DNA of 64,000 nucleotides from Cranoglanis bouderius (lineage: Eukaryota; Chordata; Actinopteri; Siluriformes; Cranoglanididae): NCBI GenBank assembly GCA_023630585.1, contig CM042552.1, positions 17,495,569-17,559,568 of the forward strand, read 5' to 3'. The translations under genes and the position numbers were made by a program. This document shows, piece after piece, positions 1-11,213 of this stretch (the stretch's first letter is position 1; each line of letters starts with the position of its first letter). The notes under the pieces were generated by a model. It did not search any database and was not told the origin of the DNA. It saw only the letters and a list, made by a program, of their open reading frames with translations.

Positions 1-288
1 AGGAGTAAGTCCAAGTCCTAGAAGTAAGTGAAAGACTGATCTCCAGTTATCGGAAGCATTTGGTTGCAGTTATTTCTGCTAAAGGTGGCACAACCAGATT
101 TTAAGTTTAAGGGGTCAATTAGTTTTTCACATTGGTGATAGGTCTTGGATAACTTTTTTGCTTCAATACCAAAAGTAAAGAAAGAAAAACTGTATTGTGT
201 GTTTACTTGGGTTGCCTTTGTTTTCTGTTGTATTTTGTTGAAGATCTAAAACTATTTCATATGACATATACACAAAAACAGAAGAAAT
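1..288 (+). mobile_element. Tc1/mariner family A, 3' end fragment
   Basis: The sequence is the reverse complement of the left 270 bp or so of the fuller copy at 32974-34365. Shared landmarks are the segment around 'agactgatctccagttatcg', the 'agttatccaac' counterpart, and 'aaacagaagaaat' close to the terminal inverted repeat. The last ~28 bp of the repeat is missing and another Tc1 piece follows. It holds only the transposase tail and 3' non-coding part. Identification is by comparison inside the window. Confidence 0.75.
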
Positions 289-800
289 CTACATTTTTTG
301 GAAACCCAACACTACTTATCACCCTGAGACCACCATCTACACTGCAAAGCATGGTGGTGGTAGCATCAGGTTCAGCATTATCCTTGGCCTCTTGGTTGCT
401 TCTCTACCTAATGCCCTCTTTACTCAGTCACTGCCTTTTTGTGCACGGCCTCCAACAGGTGTCACAGTTGTGCTATATTCTTTCAATGTTAGGATATTGG
501 ATTTCCAATTCAGTAAAGGATTTAATGATTTTTGTAATAACCAAACCTGTTTTGGATTTGGATTTGTTTTGATAACTCCTTGGTCTTCTTAATGCCAGTT
601 ATGTTCTCTAACAAACTCTGGGGCCTTCCAGGAAAAGGTGTATTCATGTGGCACTTTAATTGCACATAAGTAGATGGACATTCAACTATTTATGTGACTT
701 CTGATGGCAGTTGTTTGCACCAGAACTAATCTCACATAGGGTTTTCACAGCAATGGGGCGAATACTTATGCAACCGTAATTTTTACATGTTTTATTTGGG
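289..800. mobile_element. Mosaic of Tc1-like fragments
   Basis: Positions about 301-365 resemble the plus-strand coding part of fish Tc1 transposases just before 'catggtggtggtagcatca', the stretch encoding the HGGGS-like motif. The right part carries 'ggggcgaatacttatgcaac', which resembles a common Tc1 inverted-repeat end (compare 'gggtgaatacttatgcaa' at 51462). The middle could not be assigned. Short open frames exist but show no domain. Confidence 0.4.
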
Positions 801-1449
801 GGCCGAAACACATGATTTTCTACTGTTTAGCCATGTGAAGTGTGAGCAGAGGCACTCGTTACATTCCACTTTGTTCTAATACATGTGTAATAGAGTTTTT
901 AAGGAAAAAAATTGAGCCGAGAATATCAAGTAATCAGCATTAGCCCTCTTCCAGTTTCAAGACAAATCGGTTTTGGCATGAATAGAGTGTGAGGGTAGAG
1001 GGGGAGTTGAAAGAGAAACGTCTGCCAAAGTGGAACATAAAACGAACCGCATGCTGCTTTAAAAAAAAGAATAATAATAATTTTAAAAAAACAGACGAAG
1101 AGAACAAGAGGCTTTCAGCTCGTTCTGGAATCAGGCCGTCAATTTCTTTTGAAATTTGACTGACCGCATTGTAGATGACCCAGATCTATACTGAAATACA
1201 CACCCTGATGGTTTTATTAATAATCTGACACACTCCATCTGCTGGTTCATACTTGTAAAATTTCCAATTTTTCTCTGGTGCCCTAGTTTTGTGGTGATAT
1301 CAAAGCCATTATCAAACCCATTACAACCACCAGGGATGAGACGATCAACTCAGTGTCTAGAAAGAGGACAATGCTAAATGCAGTATAACATACAGAAACA
1401 CACACTGTTTCAATTCATGTAGGGTTAAAAACACACTGTTGTGAGATTC
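801..1449. other. Unassigned AT-rich spacer
   Basis: No gene, RNA gene or recognisable repeat seen. There are short A-runs near 1060-1090 and no long open frame on either strand. Confidence 0.4.
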
Positions 1450-2741
1450 TACAGTGGGTATAGAAAAGAATCACCCCCTTTAAAATAATCACATTTTGTT
1501 GCTTTGTAGCCTGAAATGAAGATGGACACAGTTTTTGTTTTATCCAGCTATATTTACTCAGTGCAACTTATAACATCCAAGTGAAAGATATAACACCAAC
1601 ATGTCAGGAAAAAAATAAACAAAAAAACAAAAAAAAACCAGAATCACTGAGTTGGAAAAAGGATCACCCCCTTGCTTTAATTTGCCTTGATTTTTTAATT
1701 ACAGCCTTTAGTCTGTTGGGACCAGTTGTGGACTACAGTCTTCAAGTCATTCCACAGATTTTCAATGGGGTTTAAGTCTGGGCTCTGACTAGGCCATGCA
1801 AGTACATTCACCTTGTTCTCCTTCAACCACTGTGTGGTCAGTTTTGCTGTGTGCTTTGGGTCATTGTCATGTTGGAAGGTAAACCTTTTTCCCATTGACA
1901 ACTTTCTGGCAGAGAGCAGAAGATTTTCCTCAAGAATTTGATGGTATTTTGCCCCATTCATTTTCCTTCTATCCTGACAAGTGCTCCAGTCCCTGCTGCA
2001 GAGAAACACCCCCATAACAGGATATTAACACTTCCATGCTTTACTGTAGGAATGGTGTTATTTGGATGGTGCGCTGTATTGGATTTCCGCCAGACATATC
2101 GTTTGGTGTTGAGGCCAAATAATTCAATTTTAGTCTCATTTGACCATTACACCTTTTTTATGTGGCCTCAGAATCTTCAAGGTGCATTCATGTGGCCTTG
2201 TGTTGTACCAGATTCCTTCCACTTCTTAATAATATACTTCACTGTGCTTCTAGGCATTGATAAAGCCTTTGAAATTTTTTTGTATCCATCTCCTGACTTG
2301 TGCCTGTCCGCAACCTTATCCAGGAGATCTTTTGACAGTGCCTTGCCACCCATAGTTGATTGTTTGCATCAGTTGCATTACAAAATGCTCCAGGAAAGCT
2401 CTTTCCATGCTGAGCTAATCAAAATGACCACAGCTGATCGCAGTTGAAAGTCAAATGGCTTTGTGTGCCATTGAGAAGGTGATTAGCTACACTGTATTGA
2501 GTTTACAAGTCATTATTAGGAAGGGGGTGATCCTTTTTCCAACTCAGTGATTCTGTTTGTTTTTTGTTTTTGTTTTTTTTTCCTGACATGTTGATGTTAT
2601 ATCTTTCACTTGGATGTTATAAGTTGCACTGAGTAAATACAGCTAAATACATCAAAAACTGTGTCTGTCTTAATTTCAGGCTGAAATGCAACAAAATATG
2701 ATTATTTTAAAGGGGGGTGATTCTTTTCTATAACTACTGTA
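1450..2741 (-). mobile_element. Tc1/mariner family B, deleted copy with IR/DR ends
   Basis: Both ends are visible and flanked by TA: the left begins 'acagtgggtatagaaaagaa' and the right is its near-exact reverse complement ending 'actactgta'. The inverted repeats run about 230 bp. Each holds an outer and an inner direct repeat built on 'gaatcacccccct' and 'ggatcacccccttg' (inner at about 1642-1682 and 2521-2560), the IR/DR arrangement of fish Tc1 elements. The copy is ~1.29 kb, about 300 bp shorter than the sister copy at 57161-59497 once that copy's nested insert is removed. Confidence 0.9.
1664..2353 (-). pseudogene. Tc1-type transposase relic, family B
   Basis: A DDE transposase relic; such enzymes cut and paste the element by binding the terminal repeats through an N-terminal helix-turn-helix. 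Reading from the ATG at 2353, the first ~50 residues (MGGKALSK..., a paired-like HTH with KKISKALSMP) are recognisable. A deletion then removes the second HTH and linker, joining GTTQ to GHMNAP. The C-terminal half keeps QHDNDPKH (second catalytic Asp) and [11 protein letters not shown] (catalytic Glu, DD34E spacing). Frame changes break it and no continuous protein can be read. The stop at 1664-1666 lies inside the inner direct repeat. It cannot be active. Confidence 0.85.
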
Positions 2742-2990
2742 CATAGAACCTTTAAGGGTTCCCCCTGAGGAACAACCAAAGAAATTTAAATGATTCAAGA
2801 ACTCTTCAAGAACCCTTTTTTTCTACCAAGATAGTCAACTAAAGTTTTTAAAATGCCTGACAGGTTCTAGCTAGGGGAAAAAAGTGAAGGGTTCTTGAAA
2901 GAACCCTGCACCTCCTAAAAAGATTTCTACTTAGACCTATTTCTGACTACATAGAACTTTTAAGGATTCCCCCAGAACGATAATTGAAGA
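2742..2990. repeat. GGTTCT/AGAACC-rich dispersed repeat
   Basis: Repeated 'agaaccttt', 'gggttct' and 'caagaaccc' words occur in both orientations, related to the larger block at 4736-5625 and to 25160-25420. Class unknown; it may derive from a short inverted-repeat DNA element. Confidence 0.5.
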
Positions 2991-3689
2991 TCCGAAACCA
3001 TAAATAAACAGTGCAGGTCACTTTTGTATCAATTTCAGCTGGACAGTTTTAAAGTCCAGATTCCTCTGTTCTTAGAATAAAGGGTTTTCAAAGACTTTTT
3101 GAATGGTTAAAGTTGCTAGCTTCCAAAAAAATCCCCGCTGCCTCCAGGTTTCTGGTGACTCAAGTGGGTTGTCGCTTAAACATACACATACAAGTCCTCA
3201 TATAAATAGCTAGCAAGATATTAGCATTGTAACACAACAGATTACAGATACAACAGAAGTAACTAGCCAGCTATCTAGGTAGATACCTAGCTTATAGACA
3301 TTGTTCTCAAGGTTCTTTCCATAAGGTTGTTATTGGTCTCACTCTCTTGGGGTTAACCGCTAGTGCAGTGTGCTTTCTATATGTGTCAGATATGTTAATG
3401 TGCTAGTTAGCAAATGCTGTCCCTCAAATTTTGGTTGAAACAGGAAGTCTTGTGTAGTGTATGTTAGAGCTGCCCTGAGGTTTATATCCCTGGGGTTTAT
3501 TGTAATCTTAATGATTTCGCTGCCTCAGCCTCTTTCACCTCGGTTCGGGTAATATCATTTATTTATTCACATTGATGTGCTGCTTTAAAACGAATGTGAA
3601 ATGAGTTTCTCCAAAAGAAACGTGGAATTGAAGAGCATATCTGATGCATTAAAGTTTCATTTCAAGATTGCTGTCCATGAAGGAATATG
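2991..3689. other. Unassigned intergenic sequence
   Basis: No coding potential or known repeat recognised. A run of 'agctagc' and 'ctagctag' words near 3205-3300 is the only local pattern. Confidence 0.35.
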
Positions 3690-4030
3690 TTCCACTTAAA
3701 AATTGACATATATAGTGTATAAAAGGATTATCCATTCATAAACAAAGGGTTCTGTTTCTATTTCATGTAAACATTTCATTTCCCTTGTTACTTTCATCAG
3801 TTTATGATGCTGTTTTGCTGCATTATGGTCACAAATATATTCTGTATATTTTGCTGAATCCCCAGAAAAGCCCTGAATATCGATTATTCTCCAAGGCGTG
3901 TGCAATTTTAAGGTCTGTATATATGCAAGATCAAAATTCCATTCCTCTTGGTTGCTGTTATTTGAGAAAATTCGTAGCTCGGGGTTATTGATCAAATGCC
4001 ATGATAAGGCATCCAATTTAGCACAACCCC
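3690..4030. other. Candidate conserved non-coding block
   Basis: Balanced-composition island between AT-rich stretches, with 'tcatttcccttgttactttc', 'gcattatggtcacaaatata' and 'ggttattgatcaaatgccat'. Both strands stay open for 200-320 bp, but no domain is recognisable and neither frame looks coding. Composition only; no alignment was possible. Confidence 0.2.
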
Positions 4031-4735
4031 ATGGTTACAGTGTTATTCAAAATAAGATATAAATCAGGCAGAATGTGTAAAAATAAACACACCAAATAAT
4101 GAGACTGGGATTAGATCCAATCCGGTTTTCTGTCTTTGGAAAAGAATGATCCACTATCAGCTTCACCACATACGTATTTATTGACCTAGATCTCCATAGT
4201 CATCCTCACATTACGGATATGACTGCTAATGAGATGGTGGAACTGATTGTGTCTTCACTGGCCTGGTGTCTTGATTGGACTGCATTGATCGTGTTGCTGT
4301 TTTGAGACTTAGTGCTGTAGTGGATAATGTTCCTCTCTAATGGAGAACTCATCATGGGTCAAGAAATAAAGTCACACTATCTAAAGATTTTGATTCCTTT
4401 GGCCAACACATTTATCCATATTTAATCTGACAGTCTTGCTAAATGTTTATCAGTAATATCCTCTGGTCAGTTCTAACTGTATTTATATTGAACACTTAAC
4501 ATGTCAATGAGTTCAAATATCACCTCCATAATTCTGCACTCGCCTGTGTGCACTTCGAGATTGAAATCATTTATTTAAAAAAACAACAACAACATCAAAT
4601 AGTCTTAGATGATTTAGAGAACCACAGAGAATGATGTTTGCATAGAATGCATGTTAGCTGCGTAAGGCATGCTATGTATGCTCACAATGTTTTTTCCAGT
4701 TTGTCTTATTTCACATCTCATGATAATCAAGGCAC
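4031..4735. other. Unassigned intergenic sequence
   Basis: No open frame, repeat or motif worth naming. A short (CAA)n run lies at about 4582-4592. Confidence 0.35.
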
Positions 4736-5625
4736 ACTAAAAATGGGTTGTTCCTTTGGTAAAACAGCTGGTAGAAGTGTTTTCTCATCAGAAAAGAACA
4801 CTTTTGATTGCTAAGAACCCTTAAAGGTACCTAGTACATTCTTTGAAAAAAAAAAGGCTTTTTCAAGAGTTCAATAAGGGTTCATTGTATAATTAAGAGC
4901 TCTTTGGTTGTCGTTTGGTTGTAGAACATTACATCAAATACTTTCCCTACCAGAAAGATTTCCAAGTAGCACTTAATTTTGAATGCTAAGAACCTTAGCA
5001 ATCCATGAACATTTTTTCTCTGTGCAGTACAAGCTTCAAATCATTGGTCATTATTATTGGCTACTTAATAACTAGAACCTGTCAGGAATTTAACATTTAC
5101 CTTCTTGGTTCTTGGTATTCTCTTAGAAAAAGGGGTTCTCAAAGGTTCTTTGGATAAATAATGGTTCTTGTCTTGTCCATCGAGGTGACCCTTAAAGGTT
5201 CTAGATAGAAGTTTTATTCTATCTCAAAAGGTTCTCAAAAAGTAAGAACCATTTATTATCCAATGAATGCTTAAAGAACCTTTTTCTAAGAGTGTTTGTA
5301 TTACTTGGCTCAGTATGCAGTACAAACTCCAAATTATTGGTCATTATTTTCTTAATACCTAGAACCTGTCAGTTGTTTAACGTTTAGCTGAAATGCCTTA
5401 GTAGTTGGGGCACTCTTAAAATGGTTCTGCAAGGGTTATTTAAGGGTATATTGGATAATTAAGGATTCTTCAGTTGTTCCTCTGGGGGAACCATTAAAGG
5501 TCACCATTTTACTAAATTGTCTTGATAGAGGAAAAAAAAGGTTCTTAAAGGGTTCACTGGATAATGGGAGCTTTTTAACCTCCTACTAAAAAGGTTCTAC
5601 TTGGAATCATCAGAACCCAATTCAC
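4736..5625. repeat. GGTTCT/AGAACC-rich repeat cluster
   Basis: Roughly 0.9 kb built from degenerate repeats of 'aagaacccttaaaggt', 'ggttcttaaagggttc' and 'aatggttctt' in both orientations. Units containing 'cctagaacctgtcag' recur near 5070 and 5360, suggesting duplicated longer units. No coding content. Likely an old mobile-element-derived repeat; class unknown. Confidence 0.55.
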
Positions 5626-5628
5626 TTA

Positions 5629-6172
5629 AATTCAATTCAGTTTTATTTACATAGTGCTTATAACAATGGAATGGCAGATTTACAGAAATCTGATTATACA
5701 GTTTTAGATTTAGATCCCTGAACAAGCTGGAGGCAACAGTGGCAATGAAATGAGTAAGAACCCTTGAGAGGAACCAGACTCAAAAGGGAACCCATAGTCT
5801 TCTGGGTAACACTGGATAGTGCGATTATGAGTCATTACTTTTTCACAACTATGTGCTATAATCTCAAATATTAATAGGCTGAAAGGATATTCAGCACAAG
5901 CATCTGGTCTTTTTATATTATTTCATTAGAGTTTTTAGCCTTCAATTTATAGTTTTCAAGTGAATAATTAATGAGACTTGGGCATAAACTCTTTTCAGTA
6001 GAGCAATCTTTAGATCATCCAAATAAGACCATCCACAGCAATCTTTAAGCTATTCATGTGGGGCCATCCTGAGCAGCAGTGAAGGTGAAGGAAACTCCAA
6101 GAAGAAGTAGAGCATCAGGAGGGGCTAGGCAGGTCCAGAGAGCATGAGTCAGGAAGCAAGACTATCATGTGT

Positions 6173-6206
<34 letters not shown>

Positions 6207-6560
6207 TATTCGGAATGCTCTTGTTCTATAGTGGGTTAATGTACACCGTGAACAAAGACCAAGCAGAGACCCCTGCAGGACTAGCGATGACAGCATAACT
6301 AAAAGGGAGAGCTAGAAGGTCACAAAGGCATGAGGGCGCTCTGGGACATAAAGTGGCTCACCACTTCACCATTAACAAGCCTAAGTGAATGCATGACAGT
6401 GGGGCCTAACAGCATCCAAACAAATCAGTTTACCAAAATGGTCTATGCCCATAAACCCTCCAGATCTGCACTTTGCACCTGAGAGAAATGCTATTAACAA
6501 AACGCTTAAGATTGAAATGGTGTCTGAGTCCTGAACACTAATTTTAAAGCTGTTCTAACT
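5629..6560 (+). repeat. Long teleost interspersed repeat with embedded (AG)n
   Basis: Landmarks in order are 'attcagttttatttacatag', 'gaaccagactcaaaaggga', the (AG)n run at 6176-6204, 'tgcaggactagcgatgacag' and 'ataactaaaagggagagc'. I recognise this string order as a repeat common in otophysan fish genomes, but cannot name its class with certainty. It is non-coding here and supports a teleost host. Confidence 0.55.
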
Positions 6561-6573
6561 TTACTCGTGTAAC

Positions 6574-6620
6574 TGTTGAAACTTTTTTTTTTTTTTTTTT
6601 TTTTTGGGGGCGGGGGGGAG
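6574..6620. repeat. Poly(T) followed by G-run
   Basis: About 30 T residues run straight into 'gggggcgggggggag'. This could be the tail of a minus-strand retroposon or slippage; no element was recognised next to it. Confidence 0.7.
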
Positions 6621-7369
6621 AGACGACTATTCTTTGTATAAGAAAAAAAAAAAACTGCTGTAGTTTTCATTATTCTAGGTACTAATAAAGGGCCTGCACC
6701 TTTTGATCAAATCAGGCATGGTGGATCAAAAAAGCTTGAGGATTGAGGAGCCAATTAGAGGAACCAAATTTATATTAATAATTTTAATTAATAATAATTA
6801 ATAATAACTGTTCTGCAGCACCCCTCCATCCTTGTCCCTTTTAGAGGAAATGATTTGCGATTGACTTTTTGGCTCTGCACACTGGAGGACAACGGACAGA
6901 ACATCCAATATTAGGTTTTGTTTATTCAGTCAATGAGAAATGCTAGTCTGATTTTCTTACTGAGTGGAGGTTTTACTGCTTGCTTGAAGGTGGAGTCAGA
7001 GAACACATCTTCGAAATTATACTCGTAGCATATGCAGGCCGTTGGTCAGGATAATAATGGGTTATGTAGATGGAGAGGAGTGGTGACAGGCTGCTATGCT
7101 GGTGTTGAGGGAGCCAATCAACGCACGAATAAAGTTTCATGGCTGAACTAGACAATATTTTCAATGCACAATACACAAATAATTGGATGAAAATACACAC
7201 ATAATTTGTTTTTTTATAGATTTATTGCTTTACATTACCAAAGTCTTAGGTCACCTTACATCATAATGTTGCTATTTATGAGATTTATTATTTATTTATT
7301 CTAATTAATTAAACTATAAAGACACTGCCCACTTCATCACAATCATCAAATTGCACCATCAACATAATC
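6621..7369. other. Unassigned intergenic sequence
   Basis: AT-rich with short TAA/TTA runs near 6775-6805. No convincing coding sequence on either strand. Confidence 0.35.
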
Positions 7370-7600
7370 CATCCATCCATCCATTTTCTGTTCCATTTAT
7401 CCTACACAGGATAACGGAGAGCCTGGAGCCTACCCTGGAAACTCGGGGCACGAGGCTGGGGATACCTGGACAGGGTTCCAACCCAACACAGGGCACAATC
7501 GCACACACATTCACACACTACAGACAATGTGGATATGCCAGTCAGCCTACAACGCATGTCTTTGGACTGGGGGAGAAAACCGGAGTACCCAGAGGAATCT
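7370..7600 (+). repeat. Dispersed repeat copy 1 ('CATGTCTTTGGACTGGGGG' type)
   Basis: Starts with (ATCC)n, then 'attttctgttccatttatcc', 'ggagcctaccctggaaactc', 'gggcacaatcgcacacacat' and 'catgtctttggactggggg'. A second copy in the same orientation lies at 49020-49265, and a truncated start lies near 47668-47692. The type is very common in fish genomes (SINE or LINE-tail type, class not certain). The open frame through it is incidental. Confidence 0.6.
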
Positions 7601-7858
7601 TAAAATTTACATTGGCAGATATTTATAGTTAGAGTTATTCCAAGAAAGAAACAAACGTATCCGACAATAGTTCAAGAAAACTTTCAAGCTGTAAATTAGT
7701 AAAAAAAAAAATAAATAAATAAAATAATAATAATAAATTGGATAGTTCATATACATTTGCCCTTATTCAAGATTTTGACTTTATTTCCACTTGTTAATGT
7801 AGCATTTTTTATTTTTTTATTTTTGCTTGACATTGCAGTTACTTTATTACTCAGTCTT

Positions 7859-8141
7859 GTGACACCATCTGATAACAATCAGTTGATGGTCATGATGTCA
7901 CAGATGTGGGTGGTGCCTTAGTGCGAGTTGATGGTTACAATGTTAGATTGGGGAGGGTGACTTAGTGCAGTTTGATGATTGTGATGTCACAGATGTGGGT
8001 GGTGCCTTAGTGCAAGTTGATAGTTGTGGAACTTTGCTTTTGAATCTTTTGAATCTCTCACCAACCACATCTATGACATTACAATGATCAACTTGTACTA
8101 AGGCACCACCTGCATCTGGGATTTTGATCAGATGGTGTCAC
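7859..8141. mobile_element. Inverted-repeat unit, possible MITE
   Basis: 'gtgacaccatctgat' at 7859-7873 is exactly complementary to 8127-8141. Inside, 'cagatgtgggtggtgcctta' occurs twice directly (about 7901 and 7991) and once more as its near reverse complement at about 8100-8118, so the unit folds back on itself. No coding sequence. Could be a non-autonomous DNA transposon or a rearranged tandem repeat; no clear target duplication seen. Confidence 0.45.
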
Positions 8142-8330
8142 TAATATTATTCCACAGTAACATCTCAGCTCCATCGCTTCATCATTCCATCACTCCACAG
8201 GAACACACTGTTCAGGACTCAGCAGAATGATGCTGTTTTCTTGGAGATGTATAATTTGGAAACACTACATTACTGCTGCTGTAATGACACACTCTGAGTA
8301 GCATGCTAACAAGGTCAATCCTCGTTTCTC

Positions 8331-8395
<65 letters not shown>
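8331..8395. repeat. (TAA)n microsatellite plus (CT)n tract
   Basis: About 21 uninterrupted TAA units, followed at about 8404-8500 by an imperfect CT-rich tract. The Asn-run reading frame across it is meaningless. Confidence 0.95.
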
Positions 8396-8662
8396 CAGAA
8401 GTATCTGTCTTTCTCTCTCTCTCACTCTTTCTCTCTCCCCTCTCCCTCCCTTTCTTGCTCTCTGTCTGTCTCTCTGATTCTGTCTCTCGCTCTCTCTATA
8501 TTGCTGTAATTGACAGGCAGAATATTTTGCTTCAACTTGAACACCAACATCTCAATTAGTGTGGTACTGCCTCTGTTGCCGTGGTAACGGTGGTGTGATT
8601 TACCTCAGCAGTACTTTGATGTGTGTGAAAAGAAGTGGTTCTGAAGTCTAAGGTTTTTGATT

Positions 8663-8665
8663 CTG

Positions 8666-8714
<49 letters not shown>

Positions 8715-8842
8715 TGCTGTGTACACTGTTACTGCCTAAGTGGAAGGGCCACTGGGGTTTATTCTCATCATTAGAGCAGTTTGAGTAAGGCACTAGCCCA
8801 ATGATTCGGACACGACCTGATCATTGACTGAGGCTTTTGATA

Positions 8843-8912
<70 letters not shown>
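8663..8912. repeat. Paired (TG)n arrays
   Basis: Two (TG)n runs, at 8663-8711 and 8845-8912, flank about 130 bp of unique sequence. A third run lies at 9113-9151. Confidence 0.9.
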
Positions 8913-8913
<1 letters not shown>

Positions 8914-9110
8914 AGGGTTTCCATTAAGCAGTAAATGTCAGTATTTTTCCGGTAAAAACTCTGAGTGACCGGCAAATGAAGAGCCTGCCGGATACAATGC
9001 TGGGTAAAATATTCACTTATATTCACGTATATAATATGAATATATTTTAAATGAACTGCATCGTTCCCGGACACTGTGACCAGCAGCAAAAATTTCTAGG
9101 GGAAACTCTG

Positions 9111-9153
<43 letters not shown>

Positions 9154-9529
9154 ACTGATTTAGTGATTTGATGATAACCGAGCATGTAGATTGTGATTAC
9201 AGTGGTAAAAACACTTGAGGAACTTCAGAGGTTGGCACAAAAAGCACTTCAGGATAGATTTATGTCCCACTCAGTAGTGAAAGTAAGATGAAAATCTAAA
9301 CAGTTTTGTGAAATGGCTCTGTCTACGCCATCATCAACTTATCTGTCATTTCACATGCATGTTTTAGAGAAACTCTACTACACTTTTTTTTTTTTTTTTA
9401 AATGAGAGCTTCCTTCTTATGATGTATTCCACCATGTTTGCTTTTTTCCTTACTTTCAATAGACAGTCTGATATGTTATAAAAAGAAATAAAATAAAAGA
9501 AATAAATAAATAGACACCGTCTAATTTCT

Positions 9530-9855
9530 CCTTCACTGAGACTGACAGGTACATAGGCCACGCCTCCTTCTTTGAGACTGTAGACACAGAGGGCAAACCT
9601 CTATCTCTGAGACTATAGACACAGGGGTCACATCTTCCTGACCGAAACTGACAGGTGCAGAGGCCACCCATCCTTCACTAAGACTGTACAGAAAAATAGG
9701 AAAGAGGAAAAGAGGCCACGCCACCTTCATTAAGACTGTGGACACAGAGACTGACGGGTGCAGAAGCCACACCTCCTTCACTGAGACTGATACACACAGA
9801 AGCCACACCTCCTTCATTGAGACTGACAGGCACAGAGGCCAGGCCCCTTCAGTGA
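9530..9855. repeat. Degenerate ~40-45 bp minisatellite
   Basis: Units share 'cacctccttcattgagactg' and 'acaggtgcagaggccac', repeated seven or eight times with drift. Several frames stay open on the minus strand (repetitive Ser/Val/Cys peptides); I read these as repeat artefacts. Confidence 0.7.
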
Positions 9856-10330
9856 AAGTGCTGAGTAATATTAGAACATTTCTTAATTTTAAATTGTTAT
9901 TAATTAGCTTTGGAAAGAATGAATTCATTTTTGATGAGCAGCAGCTAACATCAACCATTCCTTATTTTAATATTCATCATGAACATGCACGTGTGCAATC
10001 ATCTTTTGTAACCCTAATTGATTTTTTATTTTTTTTTTGGAATTTCCATTATTATTATAAAACTTCTCAATATGTAATTATAAAAAAAAAAAATACATAT
10101 GTTACATTTTTATTAGGGAAATCATCTAGGTTAGTTGTGATCCTTGATTAAATGTTTATCATACTTGTACTCACGTAAGATTCTTGGACTAACCAATTTT
10201 GTTAGTTATAATATGTACAGTCTATTTATATTAAAACGTACATTGCAAAACATTTAAAAAAGATCTTAGAATAACATAAAACTTAAATTGTTTTCATAAA
10301 TATTAAACATGGTGAAATTAATATTAAAAA

Positions 10331-10333
<3 letters not shown>
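9856..10333. other. AT-rich spacer
   Basis: Very AT-rich with A and T homopolymers. No coding signal or recognised element. Confidence 0.4.

Positions 10334-10385
<52 letters not shown>
10334..10385. repeat. (TAA)n microsatellite
   Basis: About 17 near-perfect TAA units. Confidence 0.95.
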
Positions 10386-10388
<3 letters not shown>

Positions 10389-10809
10389 TAAACTATTTGT
10401 AATATTCAAAATTATTTATTATAACTTTTGTGAGGCGTACTCTGAAGATCACATCTGCCAAATTTGGTGATGATTGGACAAAATATGTAGGAGGAGTAGC
10501 AAAAAAAAAGTTGTTTTTGACAAAATCCAATGGCTTTTAAACAAAATGGCTTTTAAAGTTTGAACACACAGTTCAAAAGTTATGACCATAAACATATGTC
10601 CAAATTGGCTCAGATTTAGTTGGAATGTTCCTTAGACCCTCTACAACCAGTGTGCCAAATTTCACAACTTGTTACCCGATGGCTATGGACTGCCATAGAC
10701 ACCATAGCCAGAAGAAGAAGAAGGTAGAAAATGGTAGAATAACAATAGGTATAATAATTGGGTAATTATTAATAATAAGGTAATAATAATGTGATATACA
10801 GTATATTGC

Positions 10810-10857
<48 letters not shown>

Positions 10858-11213
10858 ATATTTATTTGTGTTAAATGAAAATGAGGTTACATCACTGAGA
10901 TACAAGAAAACATTCCACACAATTTACTTTAAAGGATCTTTAAAGACTACTGAGATGTGCTCTAGTATTGTTCTTATGTTGGACTAAGATAGAACTATAC
11001 CAACAGAAATTCTGCAAACTCCCCAGCATTCAGAGGACAAGGGCATGACACTCATTGTGTAATGGCAAAATGCCAAAATAATGTATTTAATTAAAAACAT
11101 GACTTATCTGCCTCCCCACAAGAGCTCAGCAGATCACATAAACAGGTCAAAACATTAAAACATCATGTTTTTAGTAATAGTTTAATTAGTTTTGCCCAAT
11201 ATAGTGGGGTGAT
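10386..11213. other. AT-rich spacer with a (TA)n run
   Basis: Contains (TA)n at about 10818-10855. 'gccaaatttggtgatgattg' and 'gtgccaaatttcacaactt' look like parts of an old dispersed repeat but could not be named. No gene. Confidence 0.4.

Noticed and set aside
3696..4016. 106-codon minus-strand frame
   Set aside because: Both strands are open here by chance; peptide resembles no family and no exon signals agree.
8303..8509. Asn-run reading frame
   Set aside because: Translation of the (TAA)n microsatellite.
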